Source of the DNA: Vibrio maritimus | GTDB lineage: Bacteria; Pseudomonadota; Gammaproteobacteria; Enterobacterales; Vibrionaceae | Reading direction: 5' to 3' | DNA: 64,000 nucleotides | Assembly: GCA_000755425.1 (NCBI GenBank) | Contig: BBMT01000003.1 | Location: 310,001-374,000, forward strand | Shown: piece by piece, positions 28,657 to 40,518 of the stretch | Position numbering within the stretch: the stretch's first letter is position 1 | How the letters are laid out: each line of letters starts with the position of its first letter | Notes under the pieces: generated by a model | What the model was told of the DNA's origin: nothing | What the model saw: the letters and a program-made list of their open reading frames with translations, nothing else | Database searches by the model: none | Position numbers and translations under genes: made by a program

Positions 28657-30039
28657 ATGGCGGTATTGGATTGGACTACTGATTTAACGGTCAATGACCA
28701 GCAACAGCAAAACCTGTCGGCTTTGTATCGCGAGGTAGACTGGTTGACGGAAGTAATTAGCCAAGTCATTTGCAGTTATCTCAAGCAGGAAGGACATGAG
28801 AAGCACTGGCTGGACATTGAACCACCGGAGCTAGATCAAGATGGTAGTGTTTACGCGGATACGGTTTTACATTGGCAGTTGAACGTCTTTGAGAGATTGG
28901 CTTTAGCGCTCGCGATGGCTCCCTCAGTTCGTCCTGATTCCCTCGATTTTTTCTTTGGCCTGAATGGTATGATAGATAGACCGTTCACAGAATTTGGAGC
29001 GAGTTCCGAGCGTGGGTTTTATGGTTTTTTACCGACTGGGCAAACACTGAATTTTCTCATTAGCGCGAATAACCCTGAGTGGCGCATTCATACATCTGCG
29101 ATTTTATCAGCTCAACATAAGCTGATGGCGGAACAGGTAACGGAATTGTTACCTGCGGATCAAGGCCATCCTGGCTTTAGTGGCGTGTTTAAACTGAACG
29201 ATCAGTGGCTCAATTATTTCATTAGTGGTGAGCAGCATCGCCCGGAACTAACGGCCAGCTTTCCCGCTCACCATCTTGATACTCCACTGGAGTGGGATGA
29301 CTTGGTTCTGGATCATAACGTGATGGGGCAAATTGAGGAGTTAAGAGCTTGGCTCGCTCATGGTCGTATCTTAATGGAAGAGTGGGCGCTTGGAAAAAAG
29401 GTCAAGCCTGGCTATCGGGCTGTGTTTTTTGGTCCACCTGGAACAGGGAAAACATTAACGGCAGCACTGCTTGGGAAAGTGACTGATAGGGAAGTATATC
29501 GAGTTGATTTGTCTATGGTGGTATCTAAATACATAGGTGAGACAGAAAAAAACCTGTCTCGTGTGTTTGATGCGGCAAGTTATAAGGATTGGATACTGTT
29601 TTTTGATGAAGGGGATGCACTATTTGGTAAGAGAACCGAAGCGAGTAGTTCTAATGATCGCCACGCAAACCAACTCACCGGATATTTGCTGCAAAAGATA
29701 GAGGATTTTCCCGGAACAGTTATTGTCGCAACCAATCTAAAAACCAACATGGATGCAGCGTTTACTCGGCGTTTTCAAAATATGGTCAATTTTACTATGC
29801 CTAATGCAGAGCAACGGCTACTACTTTGGCAAAAGGCTTTCAATAGTGTATGTGAGCTTGCCGATGACGTTGATTTGGCCAAGATTGCCAATGATTATCC
29901 GTTGGCTGGTGGCCAGGTTATTAATGTGCTTAGGCAGTGTGCGTTGACGGCAATTCGCCGTAATGAGCGTACCGTCTATCAGACCGACATTATCGATAGT
30001 ATTCGTCGTGAATTTAAAAAGGACAACAAGCTCATCTAG
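28657..30039 (+). CDS. eCIS AAA+ ATPase (Afp15-like)
   Basis: A 460-residue AAA+ ATPase. The C-terminal half has Walker A GPPGTGKT (about residue 259), Walker B ILFFDEGDALFGKR (about 313), a sensor-1 ATNLK and an arginine-rich FTRRF. The N-terminal 230 residues match the extra domain of the ATPases encoded with Afp, PVC and other extracellular contractile injection systems. In those systems this protein is needed for particle assembly, but its exact step is not settled, and it is not the T6SS ClpV recycling enzyme. Here it alone is on the plus strand and converges on the rest of the eCIS genes; they share the hairpin at 30071-30098. Confidence 0.85.
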   Translation: MAVLDWTTDLTVNDQQQQNLSALYREVDWLTEVISQVICSYLKQEGHEKHWLDIEPPELDQDGSVYADTVLHWQLNVFERLALALAMAPSVRPDSLDFFFGLNGMIDRPFTEFGASSERGFYGFLPTGQTLNFLISANNPEWRIHTSAILSAQHKLMAEQVTELLPADQGHPGFSGVFKLNDQWLNYFISGEQHRPELTASFPAHHLDTPLEWDDLVLDHNVMGQIEELRAWLAHGRILMEEWALGKKVKPGYRAVFFGPPGTGKTLTAALLGKVTDREVYRVDLSMVVSKYIGETEKNLSRVFDAASYKDWILFFDEGDALFGKRTEASSSNDRHANQLTGYLLQKIEDFPGTVIVATNLKTNMDAAFTRRFQNMVNFTMPNAEQRLLLWQKAFNSVCELADDVDLAKIANDYPLAGGQVINVLRQCALTAIRRNERTVYQTDIIDSIRREFKKDNKLI

Positions 30040-30070
30040 TAGCAAATTCAGTTGGTCACGAGCTTGAAAC

Positions 30071-30098
30071 AAGAGGTGGGCACGTGTGCCCACCTCTT
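30071..30098. terminator. Long hairpin between convergent eCIS transcripts
   Basis: AAGAGGTGGGCAC at 30071-30083 pairs with GTGCCCACCTCTT at 30086-30098. There is no long T tract on either side, but the 13-bp stem between two converging stops fits a bidirectional terminator. Confidence 0.7.
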
Positions 30099-30140
30099 GA
30101 TGTTGATGGATTTCGTGTCAACATCGTTCTGCAATCATTG

Positions 30141-32828
30141 TTATGGTTTATCCCCTTCAACCGTTAACCATCTTACCAATAGTAGTATCCAAATTATCAC
30201 TGCCATGAAGCCTAATAAAATCGCCACTCGATACTCAGCAAAATAGGGATCCGCGATGAACACTAGCATCAGTGTAGCTAGAGAGCCGACACAAAGCAGT
30301 ACAAAGGGTTGTTTGAGTAAATAGGGTCTAATTGGGTAACACCAGTTACTGATGACCAAAATGGCAGTGATGGCGGTAAAAATCACAAACAGCACTGCAC
30401 GCAATAGCCAGCGATTGGGGCACACCCAGTCCATTAGTGCAGAAACTTTTGCTTCCAATGATTGGAATGCGGGCAAAAACGCGGGCGTGTCTGGATAAAA
30501 GGTTTGGTCAACTAACTCCTGACTGAGAGCGTTTAAAGGTATTGGCTGGTAAGCAGCGCCAATGAAACTCCAACTCGACAGGCGTAATAATTGCGTCAAT
30601 TGAGTCTCTGAATCTCGGTTATCTTGAGTGATCACCATAGGCACCATTTTTTTAAACATATGCTCAACTTTAAGCTGTTCACTTTGGTTGCTGAGCCAGC
30701 GGTGCAGTTGCTGCACTTGGGTTCGCTCTTGCTGTGCTTTTTGTTCGGCGTTTAGTGATTGAGAGTCACTATTTTGCTGAACATGAGGACGCATAATCAG
30801 ATGGTTACTGAGCTCAGTGAGCGCGTCGACATTAGCGAACTGATAAAAGCGTTGAGAGTTATCAGTTAGAAGCTCATCGATTGGAACGACGATATTTAGG
30901 TAGAATCGATCACCCGGTTGAGCGACTACTTCACTGCTTTTTGTAATGCTAATTCCTTGACGCTTGAGGAGTGCCTGCTTCAGGTCACGCACAAAGTTGA
31001 GATAAGCATTGTGGCCTTCCGTGGTGGTTAAACTGCTAACATCAATATCAAGAGTGACGCCATCGCCAATAGTGGGTATTGGCTTCATCCCGAGTGTCAT
31101 CATAGGCTTCATTCGATTAATCAATGTATCATCCAGCGGTGTAGCAATCGCATCGACGATTTGGTCTATCAAACTCTGATCCAATAGTTCTATTAGCGCA
31201 ACTTCGGATAGATCTCTCGGTGTCGTCACGACTAAATCGACTTGGCTGCGATAGCGATGAGCGGTACGAACAAAGTCTGTGTATTGTTTATCGGCCTGCC
31301 AGTTTGGAGGTAAGGCTAAAAGGCTGCCACTGCTACTTGGTTTGGCGACAGCACCAAATAGACCGATGCGATCAAGCTGACTGAAGTTGATGATTTGGGC
31401 GGCATCATCATCTGCCCAATAAGGGTAGAAACCGTAAAAGGTAGCATTACTGAAAATGGATAGGCGGCTGTCTTGGCATCCACAGCCTTCCGTTGCTTGC
31501 CAAAGTATTGGTGGCGCATCATTTTGAGCAATTCCTTGCTTGTAGGCGACCTTGATGACATTGGCGACATCTGAAGAAGTAAGATCGATACCTAGCAGTG
31601 CCATCGCCGATTCAAACAAGTATTGGCTAGCGAATACCTGATTGGCCAGCGGCGTTAATTGTTTTTGCAAGCTGGCTGGAATCGCAAAGACGGCTTGTTT
31701 TTCAAACTCCGAAAAAAGGGCTGCGCTATCTAGCTGCCAGTGAACCAAAGGCGCTGTCGTTTTGGTGGTGCTGGTGGTGTTAGTTTGCGTAACTGGGTTT
31801 TCGCCAGCGGTAGAGTCTGTGGAACTAGCATTGTTCGTACTTGAAGCAGAGGCAGGCGTAGTCGATGATTTGCTGTTGGTACTGTCAGATGGTGAATTGC
31901 TCGATGTTGAGCTCGTTTTTGCATTCGTCGCTGTAGAGTCATTGGTGGCATCTTGGCCAGAGTTTGCTGTGCTTGAGCTGGTTTGAGTGGTGCTGGTAGC
32001 CTCGGTTGCACTGTTGCTTTCGCTAGTGTGATTCAGGCTTTGAGACTGAATGTACTTGTTCAAATCGAGGGGAGGATCAAATGTCGCGTCTAATTGATCA
32101 ATCAATTTGACCAACTCATTGTACAAACTGCTGCGTTCCGGAAACTGCTGCTTCGCCAGTGCCATAAGAGCTTTCAGGGTCTCTTGTCTATTTAGGTCAT
32201 CAGTGGTGAGCTCGAAATAGTAGCTGGTAATGTTGGCCGTATTACTAGAATTGGATTCCTGTTCGGTGGCGTTAGTCTCAGTGCCGTTTATATTGTTACT
32301 TGGTGCTAAAAGTTGCAACAACTGCTCTGAACTCAATCTAAGGAGTTGCGCTGCTGGAATACTATCGCGCCAGTTTGGGAACAGTGCGTTGATCTCCGTT
32401 GCGCGTCCCAAATCAATCAGTGTCGCATCGACAAAAGTGGTATTGTCAGTGCCACTCGCTTTATAGGCTGCAGTGACATCGAAATCACTGCAAAAGTAAA
32501 CCAGCCATTTGTGCGTCAGTGGACCAAACAGACCATCGGTCAGCATCTTTCCGTTCGTTTTTAATGCAGCTTGAAACTGCGCGTTGTTTTGATACAACTC
32601 ATTGAGCTGCTGCTGTATAACTCGACCCTGATAGCGACTGTCTTTCAGTGGCAGGCTGGTTTCACAGCTAATTGGTTGACTGTTTGCGGTGTCGGCATGT
32701 GCCGTCTTAGATGAAAGACCTACCGCTGCTATCCAAATGACACTCACCATAATGATCAGTCTACTAAGTTGTCTAAATCGCTTCCGGCGAACTGGGTCAT
32801 AAAAGTGGTCGAGCAAAACGTTGTTCAT
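30141..32828 (-). CDS. Membrane protein with peptidoglycan-binding-like and GH18-like domains, eCIS-linked
   Basis: An 895-residue protein that closes the eCIS operon. Residues about 20-45 form a signal or membrane anchor. Residues 50-120 contain DGLFGPLTHKWLVYFC, resembling the peptidoglycan-binding-1 fold. Residues about 270-360 are a Ser/Thr/Asn-rich linker. From about 470, FYGFYPYW and the following strands resemble a glycoside hydrolase 18 barrel; DGVTLDIDV stands where the DxxDxDxE catalytic motif belongs but lacks the glutamate, so chitinase activity is unlikely. The last 90 residues have three hydrophobic segments. The layout suggests an envelope protein gripping cell wall on one side. 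A role in anchoring or releasing the particles is inference. It starts 12 bases after the tape-measure stop. Confidence 0.6.
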   Translation of the reverse strand: MNNVLLDHFYDPVRRKRFRQLSRLIIMVSVIWIAAVGLSSKTAHADTANSQPISCETSLPLKDSRYQGRVIQQQLNELYQNNAQFQAALKTNGKMLTDGLFGPLTHKWLVYFCSDFDVTAAYKASGTDNTTFVDATLIDLGRATEINALFPNWRDSIPAAQLLRLSSEQLLQLLAPSNNINGTETNATEQESNSSNTANITSYYFELTTDDLNRQETLKALMALAKQQFPERSSLYNELVKLIDQLDATFDPPLDLNKYIQSQSLNHTSESNSATEATSTTQTSSSTANSGQDATNDSTATNAKTSSTSSNSPSDSTNSKSSTTPASASSTNNASSTDSTAGENPVTQTNTTSTTKTTAPLVHWQLDSAALFSEFEKQAVFAIPASLQKQLTPLANQVFASQYLFESAMALLGIDLTSSDVANVIKVAYKQGIAQNDAPPILWQATEGCGCQDSRLSIFSNATFYGFYPYWADDDAAQIINFSQLDRIGLFGAVAKPSSSGSLLALPPNWQADKQYTDFVRTAHRYRSQVDLVVTTPRDLSEVALIELLDQSLIDQIVDAIATPLDDTLINRMKPMMTLGMKPIPTIGDGVTLDIDVSSLTTTEGHNAYLNFVRDLKQALLKRQGISITKSSEVVAQPGDRFYLNIVVPIDELLTDNSQRFYQFANVDALTELSNHLIMRPHVQQNSDSQSLNAEQKAQQERTQVQQLHRWLSNQSEQLKVEHMFKKMVPMVITQDNRDSETQLTQLLRLSSWSFIGAAYQPIPLNALSQELVDQTFYPDTPAFLPAFQSLEAKVSALMDWVCPNRWLLRAVLFVIFTAITAILVISNWCYPIRPYLLKQPFVLLCVGSLATLMLVFIADPYFAEYRVAILLGFMAVIIWILLLVRWLTVEGDKP

Positions 32829-32840
32829 ATCAAGGTGTCC

Positions 32841-35800
32841 TTAGCGCCAAGTCACGAATAGAGGTTGAACCATCCATGGGTATTTGATGGTTTGAAAACT
32901 CCAAGGCAGTTGGTCGAGCAGCACGTCAAACGTACCGGGTATAACTTGTAACTGCCATTGGTTGTCTTCTTTAGTCAAATAGCCTTCGCGTTGTAAAAAT
33001 GTCGTCTGTAAACTTTCAATCGATGTGGTTCCGATTGCGCTCCAATGGGCAATCATTGCCGTCAGTAGACCATCGATGGTTTGTTTCGCGTTGTCTGGAA
33101 GTTCGACATCGGTAGGTATGGGTTGTTGGATGTCCATGCCACACAGTAATTTGTTGAGTACCAATAAGTACTCCGGAGCTTCACTCACGCCCTCTACTAA
33201 GTACTGCAAGCAAAATAGAGCCTGCACTTGAGTTTCTTCACTAACAAATCCTTGGTTATTGGTGAGAGAAAGGCGCTGAAACAGAGCGGGAATATAGGTT
33301 GAAGCAATCACCAGTCCTGCATTGGTGACAGTGATGGGCTCAGCGTGTTCAACGTCGTCTTTTTGATAAGGCCAAATGAGCGATTCATTTTCCACTTCGT
33401 CGTTCGCTGATTCTTTGACGGCAGTATCTAAGCGTTGCTCTCGAGGGAGAGCTAATGCTTGGTTAATACTCGCAACCTCTAGGTGATTAGGGTCGACGTT
33501 TTGTGGCTGAATGATATGTTTGCTCTCGCTATTAGGCTGTTTTTTTGAGCTGTTTGACCTGCTTGTCGCATGGCTCATTGACAACCTTTTCCCTACTTGG
33601 AATAGAGAATCCGAGAGCTCTAGCTTTGATAAAAGTGGAAAGCTCTCGGCCGATTTGAGCTGATATTGCTGTTGCACCTCAGGTGTATGGCAAAGCTCTG
33701 CAACTAACCAACTTAGTGTTTGCGATGGATTGGCAAACGCACCCATCAACACCACTCGCTGATAAACCAGTTTCCAAAAAACGACGTAAATGTACTGACT
33801 TTGATTGGCATGTGACATGAGTGCTTGGTAAAGAGGAACCAATGCATCGAGGTTGGGGTTTAGTTTTAAAATAAGCGCCAAATGCGTCGCTGATGTTAGG
33901 GAGTCGATCCAGCGTTCAAGCCTCTCCCTCGTTTGTAGCACAGCGGCCAGTTGTTGACTGAGCGTTCGCGGAGCAGAGTCAATCGCTTGTTGTAGAGAGG
34001 AAATAGCTTGCTTGGTGTGGTCTTTGGTCAGCAGGTCTTCAATGAGCTGAGGGATAGACGGAAGAGTCGGAATCGAGTCTAACCAGTCTTGATAACGAGG
34101 TGGTTTTTGAGATTTAAGCCATGTCGCCATTTGTTCATAAAGCGTTTGCTCTTTAGTTGTGGGGTGTTGATTTTGTATTTGACGGACAATGACGCTAAAC
34201 CATTCGCGCGATGTCTGCGGAGGGTTTGAGCCCAGCAGTTGTTGATAAAGCCAAGTCACCGGAATATCAAAAGCTGCAATAAGGTCACAAACCAATGGAA
34301 GGTCGAGGCTTATTGGCTTAGTGATCTGCAATCGTTTGATAACGCGACGAATGGTTCGACTATCCGGTTTTAACTGAGTTCGACTTGTATCCACGGTTCG
34401 ATTGGTCAGTGTTTCGATGAGACGCTGCTTCTGTTCCGATATCCAAGTTGTGGTTGAATTTTCCGACTGAATATCGGCTACCCACTGCTCAATGACATCG
34501 TGCTCAACCGTTTTGATGAATGCCAGTTTAGAGATTTACTCAACCAAGTATGGCGATGTTGCTTCTCAGAGAACCCATCTAAAGACAGCAATTTATCAGC
34601 GATATCACTTTCATGCTTTAGGCTTCGTTTCGCAATCGAAGATATGAGAGTGTGTAGCGCAGATTCCAGTATTGCTTGCTGCCCCCTGAAGTTAGATGGC
34701 AGAGAAAGCAATGGCTGCCATATGAGCACTTTGGTATCGATCAAACCAACGGAAACACCAAGCGAGCGCAGCTCTGCCTTGTGGGCTTGTAGTGTTAACA
34801 CCAAGGATAACAAAGGCTGAATTGCTTGCTGTTTTGGGCTCAGCCATGCAAGCAAATTGAGCAAATCTTGATCAGACATTTTCACTAACCAGCGCTGCTG
34901 AACAGTTGGAGTTGCCATTAAAGCGCTGATAAGGCGTTGAGATTGACCATTTTCACTATTCGACTTTATGTGTGTTTGCTCAACGAAAGATTGAATGACC
35001 TTAGGTTCTCCGTTTAGCAGTGCAACCCAAAACTGTGGAGAAAAGTGGGTAAACTGCTTCGTTACTTCTAACCAAAGCTGGAGTGCGTGGGTGTTAAGTT
35101 CGGATAAAGCCGCCAGTTCATTGGTCTTCGATTTTACCCCTAGGGGGCTTGGCTGATTAAATTGCGAAGATATGGTGAGTAGAGCCTTGGTGAGTACGTG
35201 ATTTGCACCGGATGACGAGCTGGCAGAAAACAGAGTGAGCAAGGATGTGACCAGCACTTCATGTTCAACATTACGTCTGGCAGCCATTTGTTCCGTCAGT
35301 GATTGCAGGTAGCTGAGGTTATTAAACTCACTGCCGCGTTCAACCAGCAAATAGCTGAATGTAAACTCCCAAAGGCTGTCGCGAAGTGTATTGGCATCGA
35401 TTGGTGCGGGTGGAGTGAGTTCATGCAGAGAGCGGCGGATGGTCTCTTGTTCACTAAATATTTGGCTCACGATGGGCAGTGCTGCGGGCTCTATTACTTC
35501 GGTAAAGGTCAGTAGGGTGGTATTGGAGTAATTATCCACCCAATGGCGGCGGACTGCCGCAAGCTGCCCAGACCAAAGCAGCAGTGACTTGAGGGTATCC
35601 GGATTGTCAGGCCAAGCCTGTTTTAGGCTGTTTTCATTACCTGATTTTAATGCGATCAGTAGGCGGTGATGAAACGTTTGAGTTTTGGATTTCTGTTTGG
35701 TGAGAGCGTCCCATTTGTGTTTAAGTGAAGACTTCGATTCGCGAATGGCAGCAGGCGAAGCAATGGGCAGCACCTCAATGACATCGCGTTGAACATGGTT

Positions 35801-37300
35801 AAACACCTCGATTAAGCGCTCAATCCATTGATTGGGCAGTGACGACCACAAAGCTTGTTGTAAATCCACATCTACATTGAACTGCCGATATAACGCTTTC
35901 GACGAGGACTCGTCATTCAATATTTTTTCTAACAGCGGCAACATGCTTGAACTACTTCCCATTGACTTCAGGCGGTGGATCAAATCGGCTGTTACGACAT
36001 TGTCAGTTGGCTCCTTACGATTGACCGAGTATGTCTCATCATCAAGCGCGAACTCGTCCAACATCAGTAGCATCTGCTGACGTAGTGAACCATCAACGTG
36101 AGTTGAACTTAGGTGGTGTCTTAGTTCGGCAATCAAAGTCTGGATATCGAGATTGCGCTCTGCCGCCATGTGGCCAACCAAACCCAGCATGTATTGCTGC
36201 TTGTTGAATCGGCTGCCACGCTCGACAAGCACAAAGTGAAACGTGAACTGCCACAATAAAGCTGGAACTTCGCTGGAAGAGGAGGTTTCTCGATAGGGCG
36301 GTTGTTGCTCTGATTGCAGCCAAAGTTCGGGTGCGCTCAATAGTTGGTGTAAAAATGGATATTCAAGCGGCTCCAAACGATGCAAAAGCGCCAGCCTCTG
36401 CTGAACGGATAGCGAGGCGACCAGTAATACAGGCAATGAGGCATTGTGGGCTTGCTGATAGAGTGCTTCAACCACAGCGAGGTGATAGCGAGAAAGCAAA
36501 GGATCCCAGAACGCCATTATCGGATCTAGCCTCCGAGCTTGAATGGCATCAACAATTTGTGTCTGCCAGTTATGGCGTAAAACGGATTGCAGTTCTGGCT
36601 CGAGATGTTGGCGTTGAAGTAACATCGCCATCAAAGCGCGTCGCTGAACTTGGTTCAAGGCCGGTAGTAAGGCTGTTAGGGTTGCAGACGACAGCTGCTG
36701 AGTCATTCGTCTAAGCACTTTATTGGGGCGATTGCTTTGAGAAAGGGCTTGGCTTAGTCGCTGTGCATTTTCGAGTAGTACCCGTTCTACACCACTATCT
36801 TGCCAGCGGCGAGTGTGTTGGAATGGCCAATCAAGGAGACCTGTATTGAGAAAATGCCAAGCTTGCTGCCATTCAAATGAAGTGAGTGGCTCAGTGGAGA
36901 TGGGGCTGGTTGAGTTCGCTGACGCACTATTCGAAGTTTCTGACCTAGTTCGACGATTGTCTGAATTTAAGCTACTCAGTTTTCGCGATAATTCGTCGTA
37001 AATTTGCCACGTGAGTTGGTCTTTTAGTGCGCTGTAAAGTCCGACATTATCTTTTGAATTCAACTGAATAGTGCCCAAATCAACAGACAGGTTGTCGATT
37101 TTAATCACCATATCTGCTGGGATAAATGCGTTCAGTTTTTCTTCCACACTTGGAAGGATCTCTGCAACCAGTTTGGGACAAATCTCGGCCGCGAACTGCT
37201 CTGCAAGTTCGCTACGGTCAAAATCAACCTCCAGCGATACATGATGGATAGAATGATGTTGAGCATTCGGGTCGAGCCTGAGCGTTTTGTTGTTCATCAT
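32841..37300 (-). CDS. Contractile injection system tape measure protein, CIS_TMP (one frame break)
   Basis: A protein of about 1,487 residues of the CIS_TMP family. The N-terminus (HHSIHHVSLEVDFDRSELA, then IDNLSVDLGTI) and the C-terminus (VTNAGLVIASTYIPALF, LVLNKLLCGM, LPWSFQTIKYPWM) carry the family's conserved ends. The first frame stops at 34478; one A missing in the run near 34512 explains this, and the second frame then continues in register. A W/QFTFxxxLVERGSxFN module occurs twice (about residues 350-390 and 643-685), evidence of internal duplication. The family is named as tape measure but it is also proposed to act in particle assembly; both are from the literature on related systems. 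The start overlaps the previous gene (ATGA). Confidence 0.85.
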
Positions 37301-39692
37301 AACAGCAATGCCTCACTCGCTACGTGGGGCTGACTTAGGATTTCTCGCAACTGGCTCGCAGCGTCATCGCACTGGCTTTGTAACTGATTTGTTGGTGTGT
37401 CGAGTGCGTGTGCTTTTGCCTTGCGCCAGCTGTGGTAGCGATTTTCAAACTCATAGAAGCTGTAAAAATCGAGCCAAAGAATCTGAATACACAGATGTGC
37501 TGGAGTATTGTCGCGGATCAGTTTTCAGCTTGCTGTTGAAACAGGGAGTTTTGATGCCGTGCACTGAAACCAGGTAGCACTATGCAGAGACGGTTCGCGA
37601 GGTCATCGATGCTATTAGTTTCTAGGCTGTCTGCAGCAACGCTTCTTAGTGTTAGCGGCTCGACCACGTACAAGGTTTCGGAGCGCTGATTCAACTCAAT
37701 CAACCACGCTTGGAGCCATTCGCAAAATCGTACTAGTTTGTCTTGACGGTTGTACTTGGCGATGTAGAGCCAACGCTGAGGATCGTCTCCACCCATATCA
37801 AACAGCAAACGAAACTCACCTTCTTGGCCATTTTGTAAGATACGATAGCGGCGATGGTCGACACCAAATTGCAGTAGCGACTCTGGCAGAGTCTGGCCGC
37901 TAATTGCATAGACAGATGCGCGTAATTGGCGTTTTTGTTGAATACTCAGCGAGACCAACTTGTTAGGCTCTGGCAGTGAGGTCATCAAGAGTTCAACCGC
38001 AGATTGCAGTTCGAAAAGTGCGGTTTTACCAATGTCACTGCTGCGATAATCCTTATCTGATACCACATTGAGCAGATATTCGGTAATCGTTGGACTCACA
38101 CCAGCGCTTTGTCCGGATAGTTGAAGGTTGTCATTGCCCATCAAACCAAGCAACATGCCAAGCCGCTCGGAGTAACCTCCGCGGTGATTATGGTCAAAAA
38201 GATTGTCGCCAACGCCGCGCTGGTTAGTGATGGTGGCGATATGGCGAATATAGCGCTGCTTCAGAGCGAGTAATCGCTGCTCCAGCTCCTCATCGCTGTA
38301 ATACGGATTAAAAGCTCGATGCAAAGTATCGGGATAGCGCTCACCATACAAAGCAATCAAATAATCAAAAATACGTCCCTTTCGCTGAGGATAAGGGTCG
38401 AAATGTTGCTGTAATGCTTTAAGGCTTGCAGCAATATCCTCGGGGTAGTGATTGCCGATACTCAAGAACTCGCTGTCATTAAGTTCATGGTGCTGATAGC
38501 TTGCTAGCCCTGATAGTCGATGGAATAGAGTGTTGGCAGCTGATTGATGTCCTCGCAAAAGTTCGCCATCAGTTGATCAAAAAGTAGGAGGTAGCTGCGC
38601 AATTGGTGGCGCTCTGCTTGCGATTTTGGGTCGTAGCGATTGATTAGCTTCGTAGCCAGTTGGTAATTACGAGGAAAAAGCGTTTGAATCGATTCATAGC
38701 TATTGAGCTGTCGATACTGTCCAGTCGGTAATTCATACCATGATTTGCTTTGTTGCTGCGTGGCGGTGCTGATTTCACGAATTTGCTCTATCTGGATCAT
38801 AATGTCCGCCGCATCAAGCGATAGCGCATGTTGGTTTTGTATCAAAGTGATCCCAATTTCCGTTTGATTCTCAGGCATGATCAAACTGGCGTGCATTGGA
38901 AGCGATGGCTGTGAGTCACCGTCATTCGCAGGTTGATACGGAACGAGCTCTAAATCTGAAATGGAAACAACACTTGAAATAGAAAGAAGCGATTCAAGCA
39001 GCACTGAAACATCATCGCTGTTTCGCTCGCGCAACCACTGCGATGCAGTTTGATAGACATAAGCGGCGATGTGGTTGGCATCATTTTCTTCGTCACTGAG
39101 TTCGATGTGAGCGCGCAGTGCGACTTCATGTTCTCCGCTAATGGTGACATTTTCTATGTCTTCATTCAGGCCACGGACAGAATAATAGGCGACGCGAATG
39201 GCTCTTGCGACACTGGCGTGATCGAGAGCTTTACTCTGGGCTGAAATGGCTTGTTGGTTCGTGCTGCGCTGACGATAGAAGCGCTGCAGTAATCCCGATA
39301 CCTGGTAAAGCCCACTGTATGGATATTCTTCATCTGGTTGAAACCAGATCTTTTCGAGCTCAGGGATATTGGAGTTTAAAAAGCGCTCATAGTCTGCGCC
39401 AGTCTGCGGAGGTTGGGAAAAATGGTGTCATGAGCGGCGAGCCCCAAACGTTCATAGTCGATAATGCCATATTGATTGGCCAGCACATCTTGCACATCGA
39501 AGTCACAACGATAGATTAAGTCCGTGAGGGCAAAAGAGACTTGTTCAAGGATAGTAACCCCGGATCGTGAGTATTGTAGTCCGTCCATACCTTGCCACTG
39601 AGCGCTTGGATATAGGTGATCCCAAGTTGGAACAGTCGTTCAAACTTGTCGGGGTCGTCGTCGTGCGCTTGCCTAGATATGGTGGTCGTCAT
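37297..39692 (-). CDS. eCIS baseplate wedge protein, gpI/Afp12-like (four frame breaks)
   Basis: Pieces in three frames join into one protein of about 800 residues. The N-terminal part has the signature KVWTDYNTHDPGVTILEQ, typical of Afp12/gpI-like baseplate proteins, and the C-terminus reads NTPAHLCIQILWLDFYSFYEFENRY, the usual family end. Adding one base near 39559 (C-run), 39416 (G-run), 38509 (C-run) and 37522 (T-run) restores a single frame. The start at 39692 has GGGA upstream; the stop overlaps the tape-measure start by four bases. With the J-like protein it should form the wedge of the baseplate that opens on contact. Four breaks in one gene is high even for this window, so true decay cannot be excluded. 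Confidence 0.78.
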
Positions 39693-39700
39693 TGCTATCC

Positions 39701-40516
39701 CTACTGACTGTCACCGTTCACTTCGCATTCCGTCATATAGTCGTCATGCCATAGTTTGGTAATGTGGTAACGGATGTAGCGATTCTCGCCATAACTGGTG
39801 TTGGTACGAATTTGCAGCCGATAAGGTCGCTCCGTACCTGACTCTGTTTCATGTAGCCAGCGCAACTTGAGCTTGTCGGCAGCGGAACGGAAAAAAGCGT
39901 GCTGCGCTTTAATGGGGTTTTTGCGCCGCCACTGCCACCACCAATGGTTGGGTGCACAAGTATTGGTGGCGATGGCATGTAGCATGGCGTAGCGTCCAGT
40001 ATGACGAATGCCAATACCAGCGACCACTTCCAGCATTTGGCAGCCTTCAAGTTTATCGGTTATGTCGTGCCATTGACCATCAGCTGGGATTAAAGAGTCA
40101 ACCGTTTGAGCACCGACACGCCCATGTGACGCTAGAGTGCCGTTTACATCAAGCGTCTGTTTCGGTTCGGCTGTGTTTACCCCCATTAGGCCAGTTGGCG
40201 TTAGGGTGAGGTTAGGATCGGCGACAACATGGCCATCGGTGATATCGGCTACTGGGTTGTTGCGAAAGTGCAGGTTGGTGGTTTTTGCGTCCAATCCCAT
40301 ATGCCAAAGCGCAGTGTCTCGGTCGCTTTGCTGATAGAAGCTGAGTAGGTGTTCCTGATCGAGTGCTGTCAACTGCAGCCCTGTTGCTGGTGGTTTCTCA
40401 AACCCATCTTCAACCTGGTTTACACATGAGTCGATAAGATCAGAAAAGTGCTCTGCTGAAGGCATGTTCCCAGGTCTAAAGAAATTCTTAAGTGTGCTTC
40501 GATTTCGTTTTGGCAT
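39701..40516 (-). CDS. eCIS fibre-like protein
   Basis: A 271-residue protein between the two large baseplate genes. The N-terminus (KNFFRPGNMPSAEHFSDLIDS) is a short helical anchor found in small eCIS proteins, followed by a middle with the phage tail-spike pattern LGVNTxEPKxTLDVNGT (here MGVNTAEPKQTLDVNGTLA), which begins many receptor-binding fibres and chaperone-containing appendages. The C-terminal half is beta-rich with several tryptophans. I suggest an attachment fibre or a baseplate decoration; the receptor is not inferable. It is much shorter than the long Afp13-type fibre, so the particle may have short fibres. Confidence 0.6.
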   Translation of the reverse strand: MPKRNRSTLKNFFRPGNMPSAEHFSDLIDSCVNQVEDGFEKPPATGLQLTALDQEHLLSFYQQSDRDTALWHMGLDAKTTNLHFRNNPVADITDGHVVADPNLTLTPTGLMGVNTAEPKQTLDVNGTLASHGRVGAQTVDSLIPADGQWHDITDKLEGCQMLEVVAGIGIRHTGRYAMLHAIATNTCAPNHWWWQWRRKNPIKAQHAFFRSAADKLKLRWLHETESGTERPYRLQIRTNTSYGENRYIRYHITKLWHDDYMTECEVNGDSQ

Positions 40517-40518
40517 GG

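Noticed and set aside
31730..32011. Frames inside the Ser/Thr-rich linker of the GH18-like protein
   Set aside because: Low-complexity shadow of the true frame.
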